A stretch of 28,248 nt of DNA from a virus. Positions 15,966-22,908 of this stretch are shown here, piece after piece (the first letter of the stretch is position 1; each line of letters begins with the position of its first letter). The notes beneath the pieces were generated by a model, which worked only from the letters and a program-made list of their open reading frames with translations, searched no databases and had not been told where the DNA came from. Made by a program: the position numbers and the translations under genes. Location: positions 1-28,248 of IMG/VR virus record IMGVR_UViG_3300021197_001883. One strand, written 5' to 3'.

Positions 15966-16687
15966 GTACAATCTCAGAAATCAAATGGAAGCCATACGAT
16001 GGAGAGATTGTAAACACAAACCTCATCATACGTAAAGGTAAAAAGATACAAGAGACTGCTTTCTTCGAGGATCGGGTAAAAGCAGTTCCACAGGGCAATG
16101 CCTACTGCATAGGGAATGGGCCTTCACGTAAAGGGTTTGATCTACGCAAACTTAAAGCCACAGGACAGACTTACGGATGTAATGCATTGTACAGGGATTT
16201 CATACCCGACTTCATATTTTCCGTAGACACCAACATGTCAATGAAAATGGTAGAGGACGAGGTTGGGTTGAAGGCCGTACACTACGCTCCGGCCTTACAG
16301 GCAAATAGGAAAGAGAGCAAAGGGATGATACACCTCATACCTAACAATCCAAACTGGATATCGGGCAATGTCGCATTCTGGACTGCAGGGGTGCATGGGC
16401 ACCGGAACATCTATCTCATAGGATATGACTTCAGGGAGTACGGCAAGGGAGAGCTAAACAACATTTACCAAAACACCGACAATTATGGCGAACGTAATGA
16501 TGATAATATATTTGATGGATGGTTGAAACAGTTTCGCGATATGTTGAAGATGAGACCTTATGTGAACTACACTGTAGTGCATGATAATCCACCGGAATAT
16601 TTGAACTATCTGCAGACAGGTACAGATTTGGGTAACAGTAAAGTTATAAGTTACACTGAGTTTGAAAAAGTTTTAACACCTAGATAG
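15962..16687 (+). CDS. DUF115-like Rossmann protein, possible sugar transferase
   Basis: This 241-residue protein has the YCIGNGPSRKGFDLRKLK block (GNGPS at 51-55) followed by GCNALYRDFIPDFIFSVD, the signature of the DUF115/MAF-type Rossmann domain. A central VAFWTAGVHGH helix and an IYLIGYDF strand complete the fold. Relatives include motility accessory factors that transfer nonulosonic acids to flagellin, and pterin pyrophosphokinases. In this island a glycosyl-transfer role is more plausible. It closes the rightward operon, and its stop overlaps the convergent SprT-like gene by 15 bases. Confidence 0.7.
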   Translation: MSTISEIKWKPYDGEIVNTNLIIRKGKKIQETAFFEDRVKAVPQGNAYCIGNGPSRKGFDLRKLKATGQTYGCNALYRDFIPDFIFSVDTNMSMKMVEDEVGLKAVHYAPALQANRKESKGMIHLIPNNPNWISGNVAFWTAGVHGHRNIYLIGYDFREYGKGELNNIYQNTDNYGERNDDNIFDGWLKQFRDMLKMRPYVNYTVVHDNPPEYLNYLQTGTDLGNSKVISYTEFEKVLTPR

Positions 16688-17149
16688 GCCGAGGCCGGCA
16701 ATTCTAAATTTGTTTTTCCAGGCAAAAAAGTTTTTATTATGGTTTGCATATGGGTCTTGTATCCAAGTCATTTGATAAAGGTGAACCATTTCATGTGCCA
16801 ATGTTTCAATAAAGTCTTTCCATTTTGGAAATTTACAATGTAATTCAATATAAAATTCTACATCAACATGATACGGGATCACACGTTGGTCACACTTGCC
16901 TTTGGGTGTTTTTCTGTTGTCCCAATTTGCAACACACCTACCCCAATCCTTGTGCAATTTTCTTATATGCAAAGGCACCATTGGTAATCTACTATTAAAC
17001 AATGCACGATTGATGTATCTAAACCACTGAAATGCTTGTTGCTCTGTTGGCCTGAATCCATTTTTATTCTTATATCTAGTCGCAGTATTTTCCAACTTAA
17101 CTTTAAGTTGTTTTTTAACATTTACCGCTTTGTTCTTTACTTTTTTCAT
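16673..17149 (-). CDS. SprT-like zinc metalloprotease
   Basis: This 158-residue protein carries the zincin motif HEMVH (119-123, zinc ligands H119 and H123, catalytic E120) and a third candidate ligand H137 in the following NHNKNF segment, with a WGRC element at 69-72 as in SprT-like domains. SPRTN-type proteases cut DNA-protein crosslinks. Many bacterial SprT proteins are uncharacterised. The first 20 residues are very Lys-rich, suggesting nucleic-acid contact. I take the ATG at 17149; an upstream TTG at 17167 would add six residues and overlap the -35 of the rightward promoter. It is a lone leftward gene between the glycan island and the replication genes. Confidence 0.8.
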   Translation of the reverse strand: MKKVKNKAVNVKKQLKVKLENTATRYKNKNGFRPTEQQAFQWFRYINRALFNSRLPMVPLHIRKLHKDWGRCVANWDNRKTPKGKCDQRVIPYHVDVEFYIELHCKFPKWKDFIETLAHEMVHLYQMTWIQDPYANHNKNFFAWKNKFRIAGLGLSRC

Positions 17150-17151
17150 GG

Positions 17152-17179
17152 TTGACAGTTTTACCAATTATGTTATACT
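17152..17179 (+). promoter_or_regulatory. Extended -10 sigma70-type promoter for the uvsW group
   Basis: A perfect TTGACA (17152-17157) is followed after 16 bases by TATACT (17174-17179), and a TGT triplet immediately before it (17171-17173) gives an extended -10. Transcription would start near 17186, about 16 bases before the ATG at 17202. I infer an early promoter for the cluster running to 22908. Confidence 0.75.
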
Positions 17180-17201
17180 ATTAATAATTATCTAAAATAC
17201 C

Positions 17202-18560
17202 ATGGACAATATGCACACAGATTTGCCAAAAACAATTAACGAAGCACTTAAAATACTAGCATATAATGATTATTTTTGGTTTGATCCATCAAAAATAGGA
17301 AATACGGCCGCAATCAAGCCACACCCCAAGGACTACGACACAGTGAGATCACTGGCAGAATCACAGTATGCATGGACAGAAAAACAGGCCAGACTAGCAC
17401 TGGTAATTCTTAAAAGATACCTGACCAAGTTCCAAGCACACGGCATGGACATTAAAAAATTACTAGATACGCCTGTGTATGATGACGACTTCCGGGTAAT
17501 CAGTTTTGACAAAGTTATAGAGAAATACACCGACGATGATAATATTAACAGAATAGAGATGAGATTCCCTTACAACAAGAAAGTGATACAACTGATACGT
17601 TGCATGAAAGACAAACGTGACTTGCCTGGAATGTATGCACTGTATGACGGTGAGAAAAAAAAGTGGACCTTCCAACACAGCGATGTCACTGCCTACTACC
17701 TGACATTGATTGCAGTGAGATATGATTTCAAATTCATGGACGAAAGTCTGCTGGACGATTACGAAGAGATAAAAAAACAAGTCATAGGACATCGTAAACC
17801 CACAGCACGATTGGTCGCTGGTGAAGTTTTATTAGATAATGCTCCTGAATCACTACAGGAATATTGGAATGAAAACTTTAAAAACAAAACGGCACTGACA
17901 CAAGTAGACTCCCTGAAGAACTTCAATATATCCACAAAAGGAATAGATGTATCAGCAGAGACCATGATAGGTCACAAGATAGCACACAACAATTACCACA
18001 AGTTATGGATAGACTCAAAAGGATTCAGCAAGAATGAAGTTGTCAAAGGACTGATAGAATTGGATTGCTTTCCATTGATAATGCCCGTAAGTGGTGACAT
18101 ACACATGGAAGATGATGTAAGAGAATTCTGGGAATGGATGAATGCATTCAAGGCACACGGTGTTGATCTGTTGAATGAATGTAGTTGGGGGTTTGATGTG
18201 AAAGAGCCTATCTATAAGAAGGACCTGGAACGTTTCAAAAGCGAAAGAACATATCTCCTAGATAATCAAAAATCAAAAGAGTTCTTTGAGAACCTATACG
18301 AGTTACATCAAATGAGCAAACAGTTCAAATTAATCAATGAACAAACAAAAATTATATTTGTGAGAAACAGGATACCAAGAGCATTGATCAAGAGCAAGGT
18401 AAAACCAAAGGCATCATTGGTCGCACTGGGCGGTGGTTATTATGCCACGGGTACAGACAACCTCAAAAGAATGCTTGAAAATCTTCCAAAAAAGTTGTAT
18501 TATAGTGATCACCAACCGAGTAATTGGGATTGGCATGATCACGTTATAGTAAAACTTTAA
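17202..18560 (+). CDS. UvsW-adjacent protein with a HARP-like segment
   Basis: I do not recognise this 452-residue protein as a whole. Residues about 118-175 read RFPYNKKVIQLI, then YDGEKKKWTF, then an alternating helical region. This resembles the HARP/SNF2-associated substrate-recognition motif, in which a hydrophobic face is followed by Y-D-x-x-x-K-x-W-x-F. No Walker A or DExH box is visible. The C-terminal 70 residues contain KIIFVRNRIPRA and an ALGGGYYATGTDNL turn that I cannot place. It is followed by UvsW after 2 bases, so the two are likely made together, and it may help UvsW recognise branched DNA. No Shine-Dalgarno is seen; the ATG is about 16 bases from the predicted transcript start. 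Confidence 0.75.
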   Translation: MDNMHTDLPKTINEALKILAYNDYFWFDPSKIGNTAAIKPHPKDYDTVRSLAESQYAWTEKQARLALVILKRYLTKFQAHGMDIKKLLDTPVYDDDFRVISFDKVIEKYTDDDNINRIEMRFPYNKKVIQLIRCMKDKRDLPGMYALYDGEKKKWTFQHSDVTAYYLTLIAVRYDFKFMDESLLDDYEEIKKQVIGHRKPTARLVAGEVLLDNAPESLQEYWNENFKNKTALTQVDSLKNFNISTKGIDVSAETMIGHKIAHNNYHKLWIDSKGFSKNEVVKGLIELDCFPLIMPVSGDIHMEDDVREFWEWMNAFKAHGVDLLNECSWGFDVKEPIYKKDLERFKSERTYLLDNQKSKEFFENLYELHQMSKQFKLINEQTKIIFVRNRIPRALIKSKVKPKASLVALGGGYYATGTDNLKRMLENLPKKLYYSDHQPSNWDWHDHVIVKL

Positions 18561-18562
18561 AT

Positions 18563-20029
18563 ATGAGCAGTTGTAAATTAGTAATAAAAGATGAAGTAAA
18601 TGTAAAGTTTGAGAACCTAAGTCTCGAATGGCGCAAGAGATTATCAAACAAATTCAAATACGAGATACCATATGCAAGACATCTGCCAGCAGTCAAGTTA
18701 GGTAGATGGGATGGCAAAGTAAGTTTCTTCGGACTCGGAGGAACCACATATCTAAACCTAGTTGACCAAATACTTCCCATACTAGACGAGGGCGGTGTGT
18801 ACATAGATGTTGAGGATAAAAGAGAGCAACACAACTTTGAATTCAAACAAGTAGACAAAAATTATCTATCACACATAACGTGGCCAGAAAATCATCCAGC
18901 GGCAGGCCAGCCAATAGTGTTGAGAGACTATCAAGTGGAAACAATTAACAAGTTCATAGAACATCCACAAAGCATACAAGAGATAGCCACCGGAGCAGGC
19001 AAGACAATCATTACAGCGGCATTATGCCAACTAGTTGAACCGTATGGTCGTACACTGACCATTGTTCCAAACAAGAGTCTTGTGACACAGACAGAAGAGG
19101 ACTTCCTTGCTTGTAACTTAGATGTTGGTGTGTACTACGGTGACAGGAAAGAGCTTGGCCGGTTCAACACGATAGCAACATGGCAGTCACTGAACGTATT
19201 AGAAAAGAAAAGCAAAGACGAACACACAACAGATTTCCTTGAAGCCATACAAGGAATCAACACAGTGATAATTGATGAGGTGCACATGGCCAAAGCAGAT
19301 GTGCTGAAAAGATTACTGACCGGTCCATTCGCACACTGTGGAATACGATGGGGACTGACGGGTACTGTACCGAAGGCAGACTACGAATTCATGGGGTTGA
19401 AATGTAGCATAGGTGATGTGTCCAACAGAATACAGGCCAGTGAACTGCAAGACAAGGGTGTGTTAGCAAACTGTCATGTAAATGTTCTACAGACACAAGA
19501 CCATCCACAATTCAAAACATACAGTGAAGAACTGAAATGGCTGACCACAGACAAAACCAGGATGAAATGGGTAGCGAATACGATTAAAGACATATCAAGT
19601 TCAGGCAACACACTGATACTCGTGGACAGGATATCTGCAGGTGAGATTTTAGAAGAGCAGATCGAGGATGCGGTGTTTGTGTCCGGATCAACCAAAAACA
19701 CAGACAGGAAGGAACAATATGATGAAATATCTACTGCAACGAATAAAGTTATTATCGCCACATATGGAGTTGCCGCTGTTGGCATTAATATTCCTAGGAT
19801 TTTTAATCTTGTTCTCATAGAACCGGGCAAGTCGTTCGTGAGGGTGATACAGAGCATAGGACGTGGGATCAGGAAAGCAGAAGACAAGGACAGTGTGCAG
19901 ATCTGGGACATTACCAGTAGTTGCAAGTTCGCGAAAAGACACCTGGGGGCAAGGAAAAAGTTTTACAAAGAGGCCAATTACCCGTATAATATAGAAAAGA
20001 TAAATTATGAAAATCCTTACACTGGATAA
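18563..20029 (+). CDS. uvsW: UvsW-like superfamily 2 DNA helicase
   Basis: This 488-residue helicase remodels branched DNA such as recombination intermediates, R-loops and stalled forks. An N-terminal small domain (1-110, with RWDGKVSFF at 49-57) precedes the Q-motif-like VLRDYQVE (119-126), Walker A ATGAGKT (142-148), DEVH box (238-241), motif III LTGT (265-268) and motif VI QSIGRGIRK near residue 430. Length is close to T4 UvsW (503). T4 uvsW is late-expressed to end origin initiation; here it lies behind an early-type promoter. Its 3' end carries another promoter, and it overlaps the next gene by 23 bases. Confidence 0.95.
   Translation: MSSCKLVIKDEVNVKFENLSLEWRKRLSNKFKYEIPYARHLPAVKLGRWDGKVSFFGLGGTTYLNLVDQILPILDEGGVYIDVEDKREQHNFEFKQVDKNYLSHITWPENHPAAGQPIVLRDYQVETINKFIEHPQSIQEIATGAGKTIITAALCQLVEPYGRTLTIVPNKSLVTQTEEDFLACNLDVGVYYGDRKELGRFNTIATWQSLNVLEKKSKDEHTTDFLEAIQGINTVIIDEVHMAKADVLKRLLTGPFAHCGIRWGLTGTVPKADYEFMGLKCSIGDVSNRIQASELQDKGVLANCHVNVLQTQDHPQFKTYSEELKWLTTDKTRMKWVANTIKDISSSGNTLILVDRISAGEILEEQIEDAVFVSGSTKNTDRKEQYDEISTATNKVIIATYGVAAVGINIPRIFNLVLIEPGKSFVRVIQSIGRGIRKAEDKDSVQIWDITSSCKFAKRHLGARKKFYKEANYPYNIEKINYENPYTG
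19962..19990 (+). promoter_or_regulatory. Candidate sigma70-type promoter inside the uvsW 3' end
   Basis: TTTACA (19962-19967, five of six) and a perfect TATAAT (19985-19990) are 17 bases apart. The predicted start near 19997 leaves a leader of about 10 bases before the ATG at 20007. It would let the downstream genes be expressed independently of uvsW. Confidence 0.6.
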
Positions 20030-20510
20030 CAGAACATACAAGTTGGAAAAGATACCTGAATGGGTTGATGAGAATTTGAGATTCGCCGTACTCGACAATT
20101 CAGATCCTGAGAATCCAGACTTCTTTTACATACCTTTGATATTCCTTGAGAGCTTCAATGCTCCAGCGGCAGTGTTAGAGATCGGTCCTCGCAAAATAAA
20201 GATGCCATTAGATTGGAAGATGTTGATAGGTGAAGCAGGACAATCTGAGATGCATGTGTTACCCATCACAAGTCTCAACGACAGAGGATTTGATGCATTT
20301 ACATTCAATCCGTTATCAAGTCCCAAACCTGATTTTTATCCCATAGATGTGGTAGACATATACACAGAAGTGAAATGGTATTTCCCAAAGATCAAATCAG
20401 GACAGATGTTAGCGGTTCCGTTACAGAATGGTCCAAAACCCATGTGTGCCTACTTTGTCAAGGATATATCGAGACAGTGTGAACAGGTGGACTATGGCTC
20501 CGTCTGGTAG
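20007..20510 (+). CDS. Phage protein of unknown function downstream of uvsW
   Basis: This 167-residue protein is beta-rich in appearance: alternating hydrophobic strands such as FFYIPLIFLESF and AAVLEIGPRKIKMP, and many Pro and Gly turns. No signal peptide, membrane span or known catalytic motif is visible. I do not recognise the family. It begins inside the uvsW end behind a candidate promoter and overlaps the next small gene by 17 bases, placing it in the replication-gene operon. Confidence 0.75.
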   Translation: MKILTLDNRTYKLEKIPEWVDENLRFAVLDNSDPENPDFFYIPLIFLESFNAPAAVLEIGPRKIKMPLDWKMLIGEAGQSEMHVLPITSLNDRGFDAFTFNPLSSPKPDFYPIDVVDIYTEVKWYFPKIKSGQMLAVPLQNGPKPMCAYFVKDISRQCEQVDYGSVW

Positions 20511-20727
20511 AAAATCAATCACAATTGATGCACCGATCCTGATAACCAGCAACAAGATTGCAGTGTGGATGGATGAAGACTGGATGTACAATTTCTTTGA
20601 TTTCATGAAGAAACACAAATTCCAATTTTCAGGTTTACAACACAAGGATAAGAAACTAAAATTAACATTTGCAACAGCGAAAGATTGTACAATGTTCGCA
20701 CTAAAATATGCCAGCAGAAAAAAATAG
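20494..20727 (+). CDS. Small basic protein of unknown function
   Basis: This 77-residue protein is Lys-rich, with a beta-like first half (SITIDAPILITSNKIAVWM) and an alpha/beta second half (FSGLQHKDKKLKLTFATAKD). I take the ATG at 20494 rather than the far upstream start at 20428, because AGGTGG lies just before it and the longer form would be buried in the preceding gene. Its size and charge would suit a nucleic-acid-binding accessory protein, but no family is recognised. It overlaps the gp62-like gene by 20 bases. Confidence 0.65.
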   Translation: MAPSGRKSITIDAPILITSNKIAVWMDEDWMYNFFDFMKKHKFQFSGLQHKDKKLKLTFATAKDCTMFALKYASRKK

Positions 20728-21160
20728 AAAATTCTTTGATCTAAGGAACGGGTTGAAAGCCGTGGACTTCAGAAACAAGGACTACTTTGACAGGATAGAC
20801 GACAAGGAGAAATCTTTGTACTCACCATACATGTTGATGAGATATGTTTCCAACGTATCGTCCAAGGATCCGTTTTACATAGAACACTACATAGAGATGG
20901 TCAACGAGTGTGTGAACAAGCACTGCTTCACATTGGGCAAACACAAGAAACTGTTATGGATACTGACCGCCATGTGTGGTGCAGAGACAACACAATTCCA
21001 TCAATGGATCAAACCAATGAAGCGTGTTCCGAACAAGAGTCTGAAGAAACTGCAACAGATATATCCAACGTGGAAGGAAGCGGACCTAGAGACATTGGAC
21101 AAAGTAATAACAGACAGAGAACTAGAGGAACTAATAGAAGCACATGGCGTCGACAAATAA
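20708..21160 (+). CDS. 62: Probable clamp-loader small subunit, gp62-like
   Basis: In T4, gp62 with four copies of gp44 loads the sliding clamp gp45. This 150-residue helical protein has the block YSPYMLMRYVSNV (about 38-50), which resembles the DYSKFMVENALSQFP region of T4 gp62, followed by long helices with LWILTAMCG and a charged C-terminal helix (LEELIEAHG). It is shorter than T4 gp62 (187), as are marine homologues I recall. The similarity is weak and gp44 is not in the window, so the call is tentative. An unrelated helical phage protein is the alternative. Confidence 0.5.
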   Translation: MPAEKNRKFFDLRNGLKAVDFRNKDYFDRIDDKEKSLYSPYMLMRYVSNVSSKDPFYIEHYIEMVNECVNKHCFTLGKHKKLLWILTAMCGAETTQFHQWIKPMKRVPNKSLKKLQQIYPTWKEADLETLDKVITDRELEELIEAHGVDK

Positions 21161-21827
21161 ATGCACATACTGTGGCAAGGAGTTTACTAAGGAGCGTACA
21201 CTACAGGTACACTTGTGTGAACCAAAACGTAGATATCTGCAAAGAGATGAGAAGTGGGTAGTAAATGCGTTCATGGTGTTCCAGAGATTCTACCAAATAC
21301 ATCAACACAACTCAAAAGAAAAAACATACGACGATTTCGTCAAGAGTCCGTACTACAACGCCTTTGTTAAGTTTGGTCGTTTCATTATGCATATCAATCC
21401 GTTGTATCCAGAGAAGTACATAGAGTTTGTACTGAAATCAAAGATCAAACTTGATCACTGGTCCAGGGATGATTTATACGAAACGTATCTCATTGAAGCA
21501 CTAAAATCGGAACCCGTGGAGGCCGCACTACAGAGGAGTATCGCAACAATGATGGACTGGGCAACTGAACAGAACGCACAATGGAGTGACTACTTTAGAC
21601 TTGTCAACACCAACAGGGCAGTGCAACACATACAGCAAGGAAAAATAAGTCCATGGCTGTTGCTAGGTTGCAACGCAGGCAAAAGGATGTTAAAATCATT
21701 TAACGACGAACAACTACAAATGATAGAAAAATTTATAAACACAAGTTTCTGGCCAAGCAAGTTGAAGAGCTATCCTGCTGATCACATGCTGGTACAGGAC
21801 ACAGCAAGGGAGGCCAAGATTGTCTAA
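21144..21827 (+). CDS. Phage protein with N-terminal zinc finger
   Basis: This 227-residue protein starts with a zinc-finger-like segment, C7-x2-C10, then H23 and C25 after an FTKERTL helix, close to a C2H2/C2HC finger but with a shortened last spacing. The rest (about 35-227) is an all-helical domain with many aromatic residues (VFQRFYQIHQHN, KFGRFIMHINPLYPEKY). I do not know its function. The finger suggests binding to nucleic acid or to a replication protein. It overlaps the gp62-like gene by 17 bases and the next TTG-start gene by 8. Confidence 0.75.
   Translation: MASTNKCTYCGKEFTKERTLQVHLCEPKRRYLQRDEKWVVNAFMVFQRFYQIHQHNSKEKTYDDFVKSPYYNAFVKFGRFIMHINPLYPEKYIEFVLKSKIKLDHWSRDDLYETYLIEALKSEPVEAALQRSIATMMDWATEQNAQWSDYFRLVNTNRAVQHIQQGKISPWLLLGCNAGKRMLKSFNDEQLQMIEKFINTSFWPSKLKSYPADHMLVQDTAREAKIV
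21807..21813 (+). promoter_or_regulatory. Ribosome site that fixes a TTG start
   Basis: AAGGGAGG lies 7 bases before TTG at 21820, a good Shine-Dalgarno at normal spacing, inside the last codons of the zinc-finger gene. No suitable ATG exists nearby in this frame. Confidence 0.65.
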
Positions 21828-22053
21828 GATCGATTTAGAAGTTTCTGACAACTTACAATTTGATGACGGCGACTGTGCAGTGATAATCAAAGAGGATGGA
21901 TCAATAGGAAGAGTGGTCATGCCAGATGTGAATAGGAAAATGATAGCGTCGGAAGGATATAAGAAATTGTTAGATGTTCTAGAAGTATTGCAACCAGGTG
22001 CACGTGATAAAATGATAAACCATGCCCAAAAAGGCAGAGGGAGTATGCACTAA
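21820..22053 (+). CDS. Small protein of unknown function with TTG start
   Basis: This 77-residue protein begins at a TTG codon. That start is supported by the strong ribosome site, an 8-base overlap with the upstream gene, and a TAATG junction with the DnaE-like gene. The first in-frame ATG (at 21919) would remove the first 33 residues. It has a short beta-like N-terminus (CAVIIKEDGSIGRVVM) and a helical C-terminus (YKKLLDVLEVLQ). No family is recognised. Coupling to the DnaE-like gene suggests the two may act together. Confidence 0.6.
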   Translation: MSKIDLEVSDNLQFDDGDCAVIIKEDGSIGRVVMPDVNRKMIASEGYKKLLDVLEVLQPGARDKMINHAQKGRGSMH

Positions 22054-22643
22054 TGCCTGATGTAGATATAGATTTCTTTGACAGAGATAATACACTAAAA
22101 CTTTTCAAACACACACCTGCTTCCATGATCAAAGATGGCAAGTCAGAGAAGCATAAGACTGGTGTGTACTTCCATGCAGTGCCAGAACATCCTGTGACAG
22201 GACATGCTTCACTGGATTACAAGCAGGCCGAAGACAGAGGATACTTCAAGATAGATTGTTTGAATGTTAACATCTACAAAGATGTAAGATCCGAACAGGA
22301 ACTTGTGGAACTAATGATACAAGAGCCCGACTGGGATATGTTGAAAGATCCAAAGATAGTGAAAAACCTTTTCCATCTAAATGGTCATTTCAACATAGTG
22401 TCCAAGTTGGAACCAAAGACCATAGAACAACTTGCGGCCGTGTTGGCCATAATACGTCCTGCGAAGAGACATCTCATGCACAAGGACTGGGTGGACGTAA
22501 TGAAGGAAGTGTGGCTCAAACCCACAGACGGATCGTATTTCTTCAAGAAGTCACACGCTGTGGCATATGCACAAGCCATAGTGGTACAAATGAATCTGAT
22601 CCTTAAAGATAAATATAACTTTAGTGTACAACAAGACAAATAA
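22053..22643 (+). CDS. Miniature DnaE-like (C-family DNA polymerase) protein
   Basis: This 196-residue protein follows the order of blocks in the palm of bacterial DnaE. PDVDIDF (2-8) matches the PDFDVDF motif carrying two catalytic Asp (D3 and D5 here), KHKTGVYF (33-40) matches KHAGGV, and YFKIDCLNV (64-72) matches the LVKFDFLGL segment with the third catalytic Asp (D68). Then come FHLNGHFNIVSKLEPKTIEQ, IIRP (133-136) and FKKSHAVAYA (164-173), the last matching FNKSHSAAYA. The PHP domain, most of the fingers (including the RRAMGKK block), the thumb, clamp-binding and OB parts are absent; DnaE is normally over 1,000 residues. It is probably not a complete polymerase. It starts by TAATG overlap and lies near the gp62-like gene. 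Confidence 0.75.
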   Translation: MPDVDIDFFDRDNTLKLFKHTPASMIKDGKSEKHKTGVYFHAVPEHPVTGHASLDYKQAEDRGYFKIDCLNVNIYKDVRSEQELVELMIQEPDWDMLKDPKIVKNLFHLNGHFNIVSKLEPKTIEQLAAVLAIIRPAKRHLMHKDWVDVMKEVWLKPTDGSYFFKKSHAVAYAQAIVVQMNLILKDKYNFSVQQDK

Positions 22644-22908
22644 AAAACTCACTAAAAAATCCAAACCCACTGTAGTAGACCTATCCAATGATGGACCGTT
22701 CTCGGTCGTGTCGTTGTCCAAGTTCCTCACGAACTACTGGAGGACCAAAGCCAAGAACACATGGAAAGTACTAAACAAAGAGGAACAACTAGATGCCCGT
22801 TGGATCAAACAAGAACTGCCCTACTGGCAAGAGCTCTGGGGAGAGCGTGGTATCAAAATTAGATGGGATCGCAGACAGCGGTCTTTTTTTTTGACTGCTA
22901 TTAAGTAG
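22624..22908 (+). CDS. Small basic protein of unknown function, GTG start
   Basis: This 94-residue protein begins at GTG inside the end of the DnaE-like gene, with no strong ribosome site, so the start is uncertain. The N-terminus is Lys-rich and unstructured, followed by a Trp-rich helical region (NYWRTKAKNTWKVL, LPYWQELWGE). No family is recognised. The final codons contain a run of nine T, and the stop overlaps the convergent minus-strand gene by 8 bases, ending the uvsW-group operon. Confidence 0.55.
   Translation: MYNKTNKKLTKKSKPTVVDLSNDGPFSVVSLSKFLTNYWRTKAKNTWKVLNKEEQLDARWIKQELPYWQELWGERGIKIRWDRRQRSFFLTAIK
22868..22892 (+). terminator. Possible weak intrinsic terminator at the end of the uvsW operon
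   Basis: A 5-base stem (ATCGC, loop AGACA, GCGGT, with one G-T pair) or an overlapping 4-base stem (AGAC/GTCT) is followed directly by nine T (22884-22892). The position, just before a convergent gene, fits a terminator. The short stem and the fact that it lies within coding sequence make it uncertain. Confidence 0.35.

Noticed and set aside
16688-16699. GCCG-AGGC-CGGC hairpin between the convergent DUF115-like and SprT-like genes
   Set aside because: The stem is only 4 bases and the T-rich stretch begins more than 10 bases later, so it does not form a standard terminator.
20908-21261. 117-codon forward frame inside the gp62-like and zinc-finger genes
   Set aside because: It is an out-of-frame shadow of two better-supported genes, with no ribosome site and a low-complexity Arg/Gln-rich translation.
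22608-22616. GATAAATA inside the 3' end of the DnaE-like gene
   Set aside because: It lies within coding sequence, misses the first base of the late box, and the gene after it is not of late type.
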